Positions 53,637-64,000 are shown, counted from the first letter of the stretch. The stretch is DNA of 64,000 nt from Nannochloropsis salina CCMP1776 (GCA_004565275.1 SDOX01000006.1:1202183-1266182), one strand, 5' to 3'. Notes: generated from the sequence alone by a model not told the origin. Made by a program: numbers and translations.

Positions 53637-55150
53637 ATGTTCTTGGCCCTAAAACTCCTTGTTGTCCTGGGAATACTCTCCTATGGCGTCGCCACGGTCC
53701 TGACCAGCGACCACTTGACCCTCGCAGGGTTTCAGGCCCCTCTGAACCATTTTCTGCGAGGAGGACGCTTGTACCCCGCTACCGTCTCCAAACCCTCGCC
53801 TTCCACCTCGGGCACGGACCCCCACCACCTCCCTCACCACCAGCCTCCGGATGGGGGCATGAACTTGCTGCGCAGGCCGTGGCCATGGCAGGTGGACTCT
53901 TCGGTCCACACCCCACCCGGGGCCCTCAAGGCGTTGACACGACGTCGACAACCGCCCGCAGGGGCAACGACAAGTTTCTTCGAGTACTGGGGTGATTCCA
54001 AACTGATCACCACGGTGGACGCCTTGAGGACACGGCACGGGTACGTGAAGGGACGAGGATAGAAAGAGAGTTCGGGGAGGGACCTTGGAAAAACTGAAGG
54101 GGATGGATGGGATGATGGGATGCGCCCGTCGAGTTGCGGCGAATGGAAAGAATCCGACGTAGACATTCCGCACGGCCTGTGAAGATAGCACTGTGGACGG
54201 CGCTGGTCGTCGTCTTTAGCTGAAAATCACCGAAATTTACCTTCTGTCTCTCCTTTCCAGACAAGGCAGCTTTTGGGGTGACCTGAACCACGTCGAGACG
54301 CGCTACGTCTACCACCAGCTCCTGCCTCGGCACTTGCTGCAGGATGCGCAAGCTCACCCGGATGCCTTGGCCGTTGAAGACCTCGCACGTCTGGCCTCCA
54401 CTGCACGTCACGCGGCCCGCCTATACGCCCGGGAAAGAAGCTCTTTGCCGCTCCGTCTGGCAGCAGGTAAGAGAAATTTTCCTAATTTCCCTCCCTCCCT
54501 GCCGTCCTTTCTTTCTTTCGCCTCTCGCCTCTTCTTTCCCATTCTATCCCGTCCCATGCCCCGCGTCGGGCAGACGGACCCGGTCGCTCTGACCTCTGAC
54601 CCTCCCTCCTTCCCTTCCTCCCCTTGCCTCCCCTGCAGGGCTCTACGACGGTTTTCGGCATCTCTCCACCTTTGGTCGATGGTCCTGGACGGGCATGTCC
54701 TACGAAGAAGTCTGGTGCAAGTACGAATCGAAGATCAAGAAGGAGCTGACAGAGGAAGGGCGGGCGGGGCAAGTGGGTCAGGAGGAATTGAACCGGATGG
54801 TGGCTTTCCGAATATTGGAGAAGTCGTGCGAGACAAATTCTGGCTTCGACCGCTTCGCGCAAGTGGAACGTGCCCACGACATCCTCTTGGCGGCGGCGGC
54901 CCGGAAGGAAGGGAGGAAGGGGGGGAGGAAGAGGGAGGAGGCTTGGGAAGAGGAAGCTAGGAAACGGCGGAAAAAGTTAATGGCTGACTTTGCGACCGGG
55001 CAGGTCCCGGCGTGGGACGGCGCCGAGGAGAAGAAGGAGAAAGGGAAAGGGTGGAGGAAGGAGGGTCCATGGAAAGACAAGGAGAGCCCGTTGCTGCCAT
55101 TGCTGAAGCACTTCGAAAAACTTGGGGGGGCGGTACCTCCGTTGACCTGA
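53637..55150 (+). CDS. Signal-anchored protein of unknown function, three exons
   Basis: Exons 53637-54040, 54261-54466 and 54639-55150 join with phases 2 and 1 and canonical sites to give 373 residues. A hydrophobic N-terminus (MFLALKLLVVLGILSYGVAT) is a signal peptide or anchor. A Pro/His-rich linker follows, then an ordered helical region spanning the introns: TSFFEYWGDSKLITTVDALR, WGDLNHVETRYVYHQLLPRHLL, DALAVEDLARLASTARHAARLY, GLYDGFRHLSTFGRWSWTGMSYEEVW, and AFRILEKSCETNSGFDRFAQ. The C-terminal about 110 residues are Lys/Arg/Glu-rich. I do not recognise the family. Continuity of the helix pattern across both junctions supports the model. It could be an organellar membrane-anchored protein. 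Confidence 0.6.
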
Positions 55151-56455
55151 AACGGCGCAGGCAGGTGAAAAATTAAAGTAGGGCGGGAGCGTGGAGGGTA
55201 CAGAGCTCCATATACATAGGGTACTATAGATTGAAACAGACAGGGCGCTCGCTTGTCGGTGGCAGGCAAGAAGCGGAGACGCCGTAGAGTTTTGTCGGCT
55301 ACAGCTGTAGAGCAAGGGAAAGGGGGGACGGAAGAGGGCGTTTTGATACCAGCAGTTTTTCGCGCATTTTTTGGGAGGGAAGTGAGCAGAATGCTTTAAT
55401 TTGCGATGTGGCGTTCGTCGAGAAGAAAATAGTGGGAAGTCTGCGAGGGGAAGGACGTTAAATAGTGCCACCACTATTCGCGGTCTATGCCCCCCTCTTT
55501 TCCTCATGACCCGTGGCCCTTCGGTGGTACACGGCTCTCCCTCCCTGGTTCTGGGAAGAAAATCGCAACGGTGATGGTCCCTGTGCGTCGACAGGTTTTT
55601 GGCCGGCGCGACCTTGGGGAGTGGGCAAGGGGGGGGGGGGTATTTTGACAGGGGAAAAGAGCGGAGGTGAAAATTAAGGTTTTGTTCGGAGGCAAGCAAA
55701 GCAGTCTACACGAGAGTACTCGATGATATGATGATGCAATTTTATTGGAGGAGCGCACCCTCGGAAGAGGGACAATTTCCGCAGGAAGTAGAAAGGACTA
55801 TATGGAAGACAAAGAACAGGTCGAGGCGCAAAGAGGAGCATGATTGTACGGCACACCCCCACAGAAGGGGTATGCCGGAGCCGCTGCCACTGTCGCAGGG
55901 TCAGGAATATGAGCAATTAAGTTGGAAAGCACGCAAAAGCGAATGATGAAAAACATGATTTGATGCGAGGCGGGGTTTTCTGACTCGATTGAGATCAGCA
56001 GTTGAAAGGGTAGGGGGGCAGACGAGTGTGGAACATACTTTACAATAGCAATGCGTTGGAATATCTACTCAAGCGCCGCTCCTAATCCTTGGCGAGGGAA
56101 ACAATTTCTTGCTCTTTTCACGGTCCGCTGGCGTGTGTCGTCAGTGGTGCAGAAGGGAGGATGGAGTGTTTTCTTCCAGGGAGAGGAGTCGGGGGGAAAT
56201 CTTGAAGACAAGAGGAATGACCGATGAGGACCAGATATGTTCGGACGTGGGAGAAAAAAATGTAGGAAATTTTATCAGTGCGCATGACTTGAATCACGCG
56301 AACCGAGTGAAAGGAAAATATGATGGACCGTTCCGTGCGTTTCCGATAGGAGCGTGTTTGGAGGCAAATACTTATACTTTTGATGGTCTTTCGTGTGATT
56401 CTTCTCTCCCCTCTCCTCGAATCTCCTCCTTTTGTCCCCACCCCTCACGTGCCAC
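55151..56455. other. Convergent 3' spacer, nothing recognised
   Basis: 1.3 kb between two converging genes, with A-rich and G-rich short runs (G10 near 55630). No gene or repeat family was seen. Confidence 0.5.
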
Positions 56456-57630
56456 CTACTCTTTCGCAGCTTCCTTCCCTCGACCACGGCTCAAAAAGGC
56501 CGTGTGCAACGCCTCGACCCGGAGGCGCCCCAAGCCGCCCTCCCTCCCGCCCTCCCCCACGTCCTGGGGAAGGACCACCACGCTCGCATTGCGGCAGTAA
56601 CTGGGCAGGACGAATAAAGTTTCCGACGGCGGTTGAGGGGAGAAGTCACTGAAAGAGAACAACCGTACTGCCTCTCCCTCCCTTCCTCCCTCCCTTCCTC
56701 CTTCCCCCCCTTCGCCCCACCCTGGCACGGGACCTAGAAGACGAAGAGGGACGTCCACTTTCCCCCTCGTTTCCTGCGCTACCTTTCCAGGATCCTCACG
56801 CGGAGGTGACAAGAAGTATGCAACTATTCCTGGGACCGCCGTCCCTACCCCGCCCTCCGCCCCGCCCTCCCATCTCTCCACCTCCACCAAGACCTCGCTC
56901 CCATTCTGAACACTGCGCATCACGTCATACGCCCGGCCCCTGTACAAGGCTTCTCTCCCCTTCTTCTCCCCCGTCCCATGTCCGTTGAGCCAGTGGGGAG
57001 GGAGGGGCGTGAAGTCCGGCCACAGGTCCAGCAACCGGCACGAACGGTCCGTTGGGGAAAAGACGTACACTTCCTCGTGCCCCCGCCAGAGTTCCACCAG
57101 GGTTTTCTCTTTCCTCTCCAAGGCCCCTGCGCTTTCAGGACTTTCCTCATAGAAATTGTACTCCAAGCGTTGACGTTGTAGTGGCCAATGGTAGTGCCAA
57201 GTGCCTTTGTAGGAGAGGGGTAAAGGCGGCAGCCTTCCTACTGGGCTTGGGTCCTGTTGGAAAAATGTAAAGAGACAGGGAGGAGCGCAAAAGCAGGATA
57301 TATCAATGTGATCCAGTAAAATATCGCCGTTTGGATGAGGAAAGTATGGGAAACGAATGAGAGCACGGCAATGAAAGAGGAAGCGAAGTGATGAGTGAAG
57401 GTGGGGGGCGACGCCTGAGTAAAAATGACAAAAACAAGCACGAAAAGGAACACCACGACAAACGCCCCCTTTTATCGTACCGTAGCTAAATACGCCACGG
57501 AAAAGGTTGGACCCCATGAAGGTGGTGTTGGTATCGTGCTATCTCGGGTATTCCTAGCCCGGGCCATGTACAGGAAAAACAGGCACAGCAGGAAGAAAAA
57601 AGTGTGCTGTTGTCGCGTTGTCCCCACCAT
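56456..57630 (-). CDS. Secreted protein of unknown family, two exons (possibly ependymin-related)
   Basis: Exons 57630-57481 and 57253-56456 join in phase 0 (donor ACG|GTACGA, acceptor CAACAG|GACC) to give 315 residues. The first exon encodes a signal peptide (MVGTTRQQHTFFFLLCLFFL, MARA cleavage region). The mature part includes SYKGTWHYHWPLQRQRLEYN, ELWRGHEEVYVFSPTDRSCRLLDLWPDFTPLPPHW and GRAYDVMRSVQNGSEVLVEVER. The order Y-x(n)-QRxR, then V-Y-V-F and a Cys followed by F-x-P-x-P, recalls ependymin-related secreted proteins, but only loosely. A purine repeat adds an in-frame [13 protein letters not shown] loop near residues 245-258, and another GGREGG insertion precedes the C-terminus. Single-frame translation without the splice would lose the signal peptide. 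Confidence 0.55.
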
Positions 57631-58276
57631 TATCCGCGAATGCACTGTCTAAAAACGAAATAAACGAGGTGTCATGTGATCCTACACGCGAGGTATTGTT
57701 AAAATAAAAATAAAACACGGCTTTGTGGAGGGAAAAAAAAAAAGAAAGAGACTCGGGCTTTGACCTCGCGTGCTTCAACTCCCAGGAAGGAAGCAAGAAA
57801 TAATGCCATAAACACGGGGCTGGGCCACGGTGCCACGCTTTTGCAACGTCTACGCGCTCGTCATATTTCCAGCAAAAATACGAAGACATGTTGGAATAGC
57901 ATTGTTGCGCATGAGGGCAGGCAATGCCTGCCTGTCTGGTGTCCCGAGGCACGTTTGCCAACCCCGCCACACAACGCGTCAGACTGTCCGAGCACGCAAA
58001 ACGACACAATCTCATTCATAAACGCCTTCAAGCCAAGCACGACGCATGAAGCCGAGAAGCTGGTGCCTGAGGCATCGGTCGTCTTACCAGAATTCTAGGA
58101 CAAGGCTTCTGTCTATTTCTTTCACGTCCTCTAAGGACACGCGTGAGGGACTCTCCTTCGCCCATTTCTTGTGATCATAAAATTCATCAAGCGCCCTCGC
58201 TCCTTGCCTAATAAGACATGTAACCACGTCCCACCCACGCACATCCCATCCATCCCACGGTACAGGGTCATAAATC
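57631..58276. other. Divergent spacer
   Basis: It lies between the divergent secreted-protein and EAF6 genes. An A-rich run is present at about 57733-57746. No other gene was recognised. Confidence 0.45.
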
Positions 58277-58897
58277 ATGTCCTCTGGTGTTTCACTGCCC
58301 GACAAGGTGCCAACTCCGGCAGTGCATGCTGGCCACAGCACCTCGTTCCCGCTTCCCACCCTCCCTGCCTCCGCATCGCCAGCTTCGACCAGCGCCCTGC
58401 CCCCGCTCCCGCCGGGCCTAAGCAACAAAGGACTCAGTCCTGAAATGGAGGAAATCCTGCGCGAGCAAGCCCGGGTCGAACAGTTGCTGGGGCAGGTGGA
58501 GGCCGAAATTGCCAAACGTGAAGATGACTACTTCGAACGGACTGCGCACGGCAACATTGTGCGGGGGTGGGAGGGTGTTTTGGATAACAAGCCCCCACCC
58601 AAGCGTAGGTACGAAGGGAGAGAGCGTGTATTCACGTGGTCAAGCTACACGTACTGGTCCCGGCACGGGGCAGGGGCGCAATTGCAAAAGCAAGCCAGCG
58701 ACGCCTCTTTGGACGGATCGAAGGGCTTTGCGGACGGGGAAGAAGGCGTGAAGCGGAACCGTGTGTCTGTGGTGATGCCAAGCCCACGGGACCCGAAAGT
58801 GATGGCGGCAAGGAGGCGGAAGAAACGGCAGCAACAGCGTCGAAATCATGCCGGCATGGGGGAAAGCAGCGAGGACGACGAAGAGATGTTCATGTAA
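58277..58897 (+). CDS. EAF6: Chromatin modification subunit EAF6
   Basis: Small scaffold subunit of NuA4-type and MOZ/HBO1-type histone acetyltransferase complexes. The diagnostic core lies at about residues 55-125: EEILREQARVEQLLGQVEAEIAKREDDYF, then THGNIV-type HGNIVRGWEGVLD and RVFTWSSYTYW, matching the family pattern 'coiled coil, Y-GNI(I/V)RGW, F-x-SS-T'. The 206-residue protein adds a Ser/Pro/Ala-rich N-terminus of about 50 residues and a basic then acidic C-terminus (ARRRKKRQQQRRNH, SSEDDEEMFM). No introns. The start at 58277 is the first ATG of the frame. Confidence 0.85.
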   Translation: MSSGVSLPDKVPTPAVHAGHSTSFPLPTLPASASPASTSALPPLPPGLSNKGLSPEMEEILREQARVEQLLGQVEAEIAKREDDYFERTAHGNIVRGWEGVLDNKPPPKRRYEGRERVFTWSSYTYWSRHGAGAQLQKQASDASLDGSKGFADGEEGVKRNRVSVVMPSPRDPKVMAARRRKKRQQQRRNHAGMGESSEDDEEMFM

Positions 58898-59447
58898 AAA
58901 AGCAACCACAAGATAAGCCTTGCCCGGCATAAATCGACATCGATTTGCCCTCTTCGGGTGGATCTGATTCCCTCTGCTTTGTTGAATTTTCTGGAATCTT
59001 CTCGAGATTTGATCTAGCAAAGTTTCGAGGAACATGAAAAGAGAGGCTGCACAGGGTTGAGGAGGTGCTTCCACCTGACAGCTCCCGTTTGCATCGACAA
59101 AACCGAGCCCTTCTCTGCCCCGTCCCATTCTCTTTTCGAACAATCTTCCCGTGCACGTCCCGTCACGCCGTTACATATCACATTTCATGCATCATATCTT
59201 ATAAATCTATTTCATCGATCACATGGTAATACACAACGTGGATCGCTCGATCTCCCGCGACGTCCCGTCGCGCCGTTACACATCACATCTTATTGTATAT
59301 GCGCTATATACACTACACTTATTTGACGCATTGTATGTAATTTTATCTATCATTCCCCCGTAACGTCCCCATCCTCGGTCCCCTTATCCTGCACATTTCG
59401 TTTTTGAGAGCCCTCCCGCCTCGCATCCGACGTCAACCCTGCTTTCT
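58898..59447. other. 3' spacer between EAF6 and STN1
   Basis: It contains two near-copies of a segment around 59155-59200 and 59260-59300 (CGTCCCGTCGCGCCGTTACA-like, each followed by an AT-rich stretch with CATCACAT or ATCACATTT), a possible degenerate tandem duplication. It may also include the last short STN1 exon (see that entry). Confidence 0.45.
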
Positions 59448-62354
59448 CTACGCAAAACCCCCTCCCTCCCTCCCTCCTTCCCCCCCTCCCTCCTTCGCAT
59501 GCCACGCCGCACACCGTAACAATCGCTCGGCACTCACGTGGTAAAAATGCCCCTCTCGGTCCCGCCGCAGCTCCCGCAGAAGCCGCTCGTCTTCCCACCG
59601 GCCTCCGCCCTCCCGCCCCGACCGCCACGCCGCCAACTCCCTCCTTAAGAAGGCGTCCGTCAACAGCCTAACCTCCCCTCCCTCCGACCTAGCCTCCCAA
59701 TAAATCACCCCTTCGTCCCGCAACCGTTGCAGCGTCAGCTGACATAACGTCGACACCTTTTCCTGCAATGCCCATTCGGCCCGCCCGCCCTTCGGTCCCA
59801 CCCATCCCCGCTCTATCCCTCCCTCCCTCCCCCCCTCCCTCCCTCCCTCCCTTCCTCCCGACCCCTCCCTTCCTCCCGATCCCTCCCTTTCTCCTTCTTG
59901 CTGGAGCATGGCTACAGCTGTCGGTGTCAGCGCGGCTTTCAGGGCCGCGTACGGAACGGGAGGAGGGGAAGGAGGGAGGGAAGGAGGAAGGGAGAAAGGG
60001 AGGGAGGGAGGGAGTGGTGGCTGGTTTTGAAGAAGCCAGTGGAGGAGAGCCCGCTGAAAGTGAAAGGAGGGGTCCAGGGGTAGGGGGGGGGTCTTGATCC
60101 GAGGGAGGGCGGGAGGGCGGGAGGGCGGGAGGAAGGGGAGGAGGGAGGGAAGGAGGGTGGGTGCAGGCGGTCGACGACGAAGCTGCGGGACATCAACAGG
60201 GCTGAGCGACGGGCAAGGAGGCCAGGGAGGGAGGGAGGGAGGGAGGGAGGGAGGGAGGGACAGAAAGAATAATACCTGGCAGAGGCAGTGCCGAAGAGCA
60301 GCCCAGACCTCCTCGTCCTGGGAGCAGAGAGGACAGGGTGCTGAAGACGGAAGGGAGGGCGGGAGGGAGGGAGGTAAAGGGAGAGGAGGATTCCTGCTTC
60401 TCCGTGGCTGGCCAGAGGCGGAGGAGGAAAGCAATGAGGAGGAGGGAAGAGGAGAGGAGGAGGTAGGAGGAGCGTCGGATATTTGCGTAGGGCCGGGGGG
60501 GGGGCATGGTCGGCAAGGAGGATGGTGGGCGCCCCCCTCCTCTCTCCTTTCTCCAGGACCGGGGAGGCTCGCCTCGTACAGCTGACGCTTTGTGATGGGA
60601 CGGGAGGGAGGACAGGTGAGATGGGACACCGGGAGCGTGGAGGGAGGGCGTGGCCCCGGTGGGAGGGGGAGGAAGCGACAGAGGAAGAGTCAAGGGAGAG
60701 AACGGATATCTTTGAAGGTGGTATTACGGCAATCTTTAAAGGTGGTATTTCAGTATAATATATATAACGGCATTGAAAGTACTTCCCGGCCGTCGCCCAC
60801 GGCAGTCGAGGGCAGGGGTCCCGGCTGAAGCCACCGACGCCGGCCCCCACCTTCCAGAATGTTCCACAAGGTGCCGACTCACCTGGAAAGGCTTCCTATA
60901 CTCCGCCTCGTAGAGGGAGAGGGCTTGGGCCCAGTGCGCGACTTCCTCGTGGGGATCCCTCGTTTCCTTCACGTCCCCCTTCACGTTTAAGAAGATGGTG
61001 CTGGGGGAGGGAGGGGAGGAAGGGGGGGGGGGTGAGTCCGGTGAAAAGGGCTCCCGAAAGCTTCTGAACGGCAAGAAAAAAAGAGAGGCCCCGTGCCGCA
61101 CTGTCATGACGAAGTGAAAGGAGACGCCCTGATGGAGACGCCCTGATGACATCATGAGGGGCAATGAAAGGATTACCCTGAACGAATCATAAAGAGTTGA
61201 AAAAGCAGTCCCCCTCAATTCTTCCAAAAAATAAATAAAAAATAAAAAACAGGGACGAAAAAGTCGGTCCAAATCTCCCCGGCCACGAATGTTCGATCCC
61301 ATCCACGTGACCTCTGCCCTCCCTTTCCCTCCCTCCCTCCCTCCCTCCCTACCCTCGATAATACTGCAGCTCCCCCAAGACCACCAGAGCATTTCCCAGC
61401 ACGATCGATCCCAAGGCTCGGTCGTCCAGACCGCTGTCTCGGGCCCTCCGGATGCCAGTGCCCGCGCCGACCGAGGCCAGGACAAGCCCGCCCTCCTTCC
61501 CGCCCTCCTTCCCGCCCTCCCGCCATGAGCCACCGGTGTCCCCGAACACGTCGAGGTCGGGGGGCCAAAAGATGCATTGCATGAGGCCCGTTCCGTCATC
61601 CAGCCAGAAAGCGACTGGGGTGGAGCAGGGAGGGAGGGAGGGAGGGAGGGAGGGAGGAAAAAGGGGCGGGGTTGGAATACATGGAGAAGGAAAGAGGATC
61701 GGAGCGCGTAGCAAAAACGCCGGCCCATTGATGGGCGCGGAGGAGGCTTTGGCGTGATGAGTCGGGAAGGGACGTGTGATGAGTTGGGAAGGAACGTGAG
61801 ACTTGCCTTTCCCCGCCCTCTCTCCCTCCCTTCCTCCTAGACCCTCGTTTTCTCCTCCCCCTCGAGCCCCTACCTTGCCGCTTCAACGGTCGCACGGCCA
61901 CCACTGTACCCACTAACATGGCTTTGCACACAGGACGTTGGCCTGGTCCCAATAAAAAAGGACCGAAATCAAAGCCCTCGAGGTACTGCAGGTGCGGAGG
62001 AGAAAGAAGGCAAGCCAGAGCACGGATGTATGTCTGGGCGTGGTGGGATAGACGGGAGGGCGGGAGGGCGGGAGGGAGGAAGGGAGGAAGGGAGAAAGGG
62101 CGGAAGGGCGGAAGGGCAGGGTGAGAGAGGCAAACGTCGAGGCAGCGGAAACAGAAGGGTCGCCGTGTATTATGTATTTTTTGCATGCCTTCTTCACGCC
62201 TACCCTCTTTGTCGCCACCTACCCAAAAGAGGGGGTCCAGCCCCCAGGAGTGCGACGGGCTCCCGTCGGCGGCCGATGTCCCCTCTGGGAGCGGCCTGGC
62301 ATCGTCCACAGGCTTCCCCACCACCATTCCTGTGCGATCCGGCCCTGGTGCCAT
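59448..62354 (-). CDS. STN1: CST complex subunit STN1 (telomere capping), multi-exon
   Basis: STN1, with CTC1 and TEN1, binds telomeric single-stranded DNA and guides DNA polymerase alpha fill-in. Secure exons, right to left: 62354-62223, 61985-61874, 61614-61353, 61000-60883, all phase-matched. They contain SHSWGLDPLFW, then the OB fold: VCKAMLVGTVVAVRPLKRQ, VAFWLDDGTGLMQCIFWPPDLD, LGNALVVLGELQYYRG, TIFLNVKGDVKE, and ALSLYEAEYRKPFQ. The next exon starts at 60587 (RQLYEASLPG). The C-terminal winged-helix part lies at about 60330-59530: DEEVWAALRHCLC, FHFQRALLHWLLQN, LQEKVSTLCQLTLQRLRDEGVIYWE, LLTDAFLRRELAAW; its exact exons are uncertain. The 3' end is either the stop at 59448 or, using a GTGAGT donor after HFYH, a short exon ending at about 59361. 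In-frame GGGA-derived loops occur (SWREGGKEGGKEGG; EGSGGREGG). Confidence 0.82.
60224..60260. repeat. (GGGA)n tract in STN1 intron region
   Basis: About nine GGGA units on the + strand, C-rich on the STN1 sense strand. Confidence 0.85.
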
Positions 62355-63352
62355 CCACCTGGGTTGTAGGTGAGATTAAGTGATTGTGAGGTCGCCTGGA
62401 ATCGGATGGTTTGTCCTACCGAAAAATACGTCCATGGTGACGGGCACTCCACGCAGGGTAATATTCCCAGGTGCTATCTTCAAAATGTATGCAGCACGTT
62501 TTTTTGCGCGCGACGAGAAGTCATGACTTTTCAGCCTCCTCCCAGGATCATTTTCTTCAGCACCATGGCCACTTGGCTCGGCTAATTGCCTGCAACGACG
62601 CGCTAGACCCCCCAAATATATTACAGGGAAGGACAGCATTTAGCGAGGTCCCACGGCTCGAGCGATGGATGCTTGTGAGTCGATGCTCGATCACCGCCAA
62701 GGCCTGAACACAACCCTGCGGGACACTCTACCGTACAGATGTGCATCATGGCACAGGGTAGATCTACGTTCGAATGGTTGCCGGAACTGACGAGCCGGTA
62801 GCGCTACATTGTGAGGAGCGTGGCAAGCCAACGATTAAGGGCAGCGGGACTGGAAAGGGGGGAGGTGGCTGACGGCAACGACTGTATTACAGTGAGAAAG
62901 CAGTCGTCTTCATCAAGACATGCCATGTCTTGCAGTGACGTATCAGGAACCGTACATGATCCGACTTTGAGGCTGTTCCGCAGGAATCTTGTCACAAAAG
63001 GGAGAAATAACGTTATTTCTAGGGCTGACCCCAGGATACTCATTGAACGCAAACTCATCCCATGATTACTTCACATTAAAACACCACATCAGGCAATTTC
63101 CGGCGACTTCGAGGTCTTGGAGGCCGTAGAGTGCACCAGGGTGTATCTTGCGTCGTTTTTGGGGGTGCCTGGTCGCTTTTCCGAGTGCAATTGAACTCGT
63201 ACGTCACCTGCTAGCGCACGCAGCAACCTCCCCCCAAGCGCTTCCTGCCTCAGTGACAGACAGTACACATGCCTCCGCCTCACCTTGGAGAAAGATCGAC
63301 GCACATCCCACGCGCCGGTTCCAAAACCTTCTCCTGCCGCAGCGCCTTCATC
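62355..63352. other. Divergent spacer between STN1 and the ValRS gene
   Basis: About 1 kb. A pyrimidine-AG acceptor-like site directly upstream of the STN1 start (CTACAACCCAG) suggests an untranslated or upstream coding exon. No other gene was recognised. Confidence 0.45.
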
Positions 63353-64000
63353 ATGGTGGCCGTCTTATTGGCAGTCCCTCTGTCCCCATCACGTGCCTTG
63401 GCAACAGCAACATGGCAAGCCTCCCGGCATGCCCCTCGATATCGAGTCAGAGCCACAGCCAGCTTCCTCTCCTCCTTCCCTCGCCCCTCACTCCCTCTTA
63501 TCTCCAGTATGAGCACTCGTGACGCGAAGCCCCGGCATCGGCCGACGTTTTTTGTCCCGCGCGGCGCACAGAATCGAAGGCCCGGCTTGGTCGCCCGCTG
63601 GGGGGCCAGCGTCGCCACCTCCCCAGACAAGACGCTTCCTTCCAACCCCCTCCGCCCTCCCTCTGTACGTGTCCATCATCCACTTTCATCCATCGCCCAG
63701 GATGCAGGGTGCTGCGCATGCCCCCGGGTCTGCCTGCGCCATCTTCATGTCCGCTCTTGACCCCTCCCTCCCTCCCTCCCTCCCTCCCTCCCGCCCTCCC
63801 GCCCTCCCTCCCGCCCTCCCTCCTTCCCGCCCCATTCCCCTGCTGAACCCACAGGTTTTGAATGAGGAGGGCGAGATGGCGAAGCAATACGACTTTGCAG
63901 GGGTGGAGGTACCCCTGTACCAATGGTGGGAGTCCCGAGGTTTCTTCAAGCCAATCGAGGAGGTGGGAGGGAGGGAGGGAGGGAAGGAGGGAGGGAGGGA
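63353..64000 (+). CDS. Valyl-tRNA synthetase, organellar, 5' exons only (truncated by window)
   Basis: Class I synthetase that charges tRNA(Val). Exons 63353-63664 and 63855-63962 join in phase 0 (donor TCT|GTACGT, acceptor CCACAG); the next intron begins GTGGGAGGG and runs off the window. Exon 2 carries the ValRS N-terminal signature: EMAKQYDFAGVEVPLYQWWESRGFFKP, read in two pieces EMAKQYDFAGVEVPL and YQWWESRGFFKPIEE, which in plant and bacterial enzymes precedes the nucleotide-binding fold. Exon 1 gives MVAVLLAVPLSPSRALA, signal-peptide-like, then an Arg/Ser-rich stretch (RHAPRYRVRATASFLSSF), which suggests a plastid or mitochondrial form. A downstream ATG at 63509 could start a second, cytosolic or mitochondrial isoform. 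The catalytic HIGH motif lies outside the window. Confidence 0.75.
63761..63832 (+). repeat. (TCCC/GCCC)n pyrimidine tract upstream of ValRS exon 2
   Basis: A 70-nt TCCC/CGCCC repeat within the first ValRS intron; together with the GGGA tract after exon 2 it brackets the exon with opposite-strand repeats. Confidence 0.85.

Overview
The window is nuclear DNA from a photosynthetic stramenopile (heterokont) alga. The best guess is an eustigmatophyte of the Nannochloropsis/Microchloropsis type; this is inferred, since no rRNA or plastid marker is present. Evidence: GC-rich single-copy genes with short GT-AG introns; three N-terminal extensions resembling the secondary-plastid bipartite presequence (signal peptide, then a small residue followed by Phe, then a basic/Ser-rich stretch); and very many (GGGA)n/(TCCC)n tracts inside introns and in some exons. 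Two runs of exactly 100 N (14072-14171 and 33174-33273) are assembly placeholders.

Layout. 0-10 kb: UBX-domain protein (+), fucosyltransferase-like protein (+), low-complexity 740-aa protein (-), coiled-coil protein (-). 10-16 kb: SEPSECS selenium transferase (+), convergent with the ribosome-biogenesis GTPase BMS1 (-), whose middle is lost in the first gap. 16-25 kb: SPT4 with an acidic extension (+), Rolling-stone-like membrane protein (-), alternative-oxidase homologue with altered metal ligands (-), small secreted protein (+), 733-aa CTFxPxL-repeat protein (-). 25-31 kb: plastid-targeted protein of unknown family (+), membrane protein (-), plastid-type YidD (+). 31.8-37 kb: 15-exon TOM70 import receptor (-). 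38-46 kb: F-box protein (+), a weak ORF (+), threonine synthase (+). 46.6-49.6 kb: MRS2/CorA magnesium transporter (-). 51-58 kb: small secreted protein (+), signal-anchored protein (+), secreted 315-aa protein (-). 58-64 kb: EAF6 subunit of histone acetyltransferase complexes (+), STN1 telomere-capping protein (-), and the 5' exons of an organellar valyl-tRNA synthetase (+) running off the right edge.

There is no operon-like organisation. The genes are housekeeping functions on both strands, separated by 0.3-2 kb AT-richer spacers. Exon joins were derived by hand from splice-site consensus, reading-frame phase and protein-family similarity; where phases match through many exons (TOM70, MRS2, BMS1 5' part, STN1 5' part, threonine synthase) I regard them as reliable.

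Main points of interest: the oxidase homologue lacking half of its carboxylate ligands; the GGGA microsatellite translated as in-frame Gly-Arg-Glu-Gly loops in otherwise conserved enzymes; a possible 49-nt intron in threonine synthase; two genes whose frame breaks in G homopolymers; and the plastid-targeted proteins, one with an unrecognised C-terminal domain.
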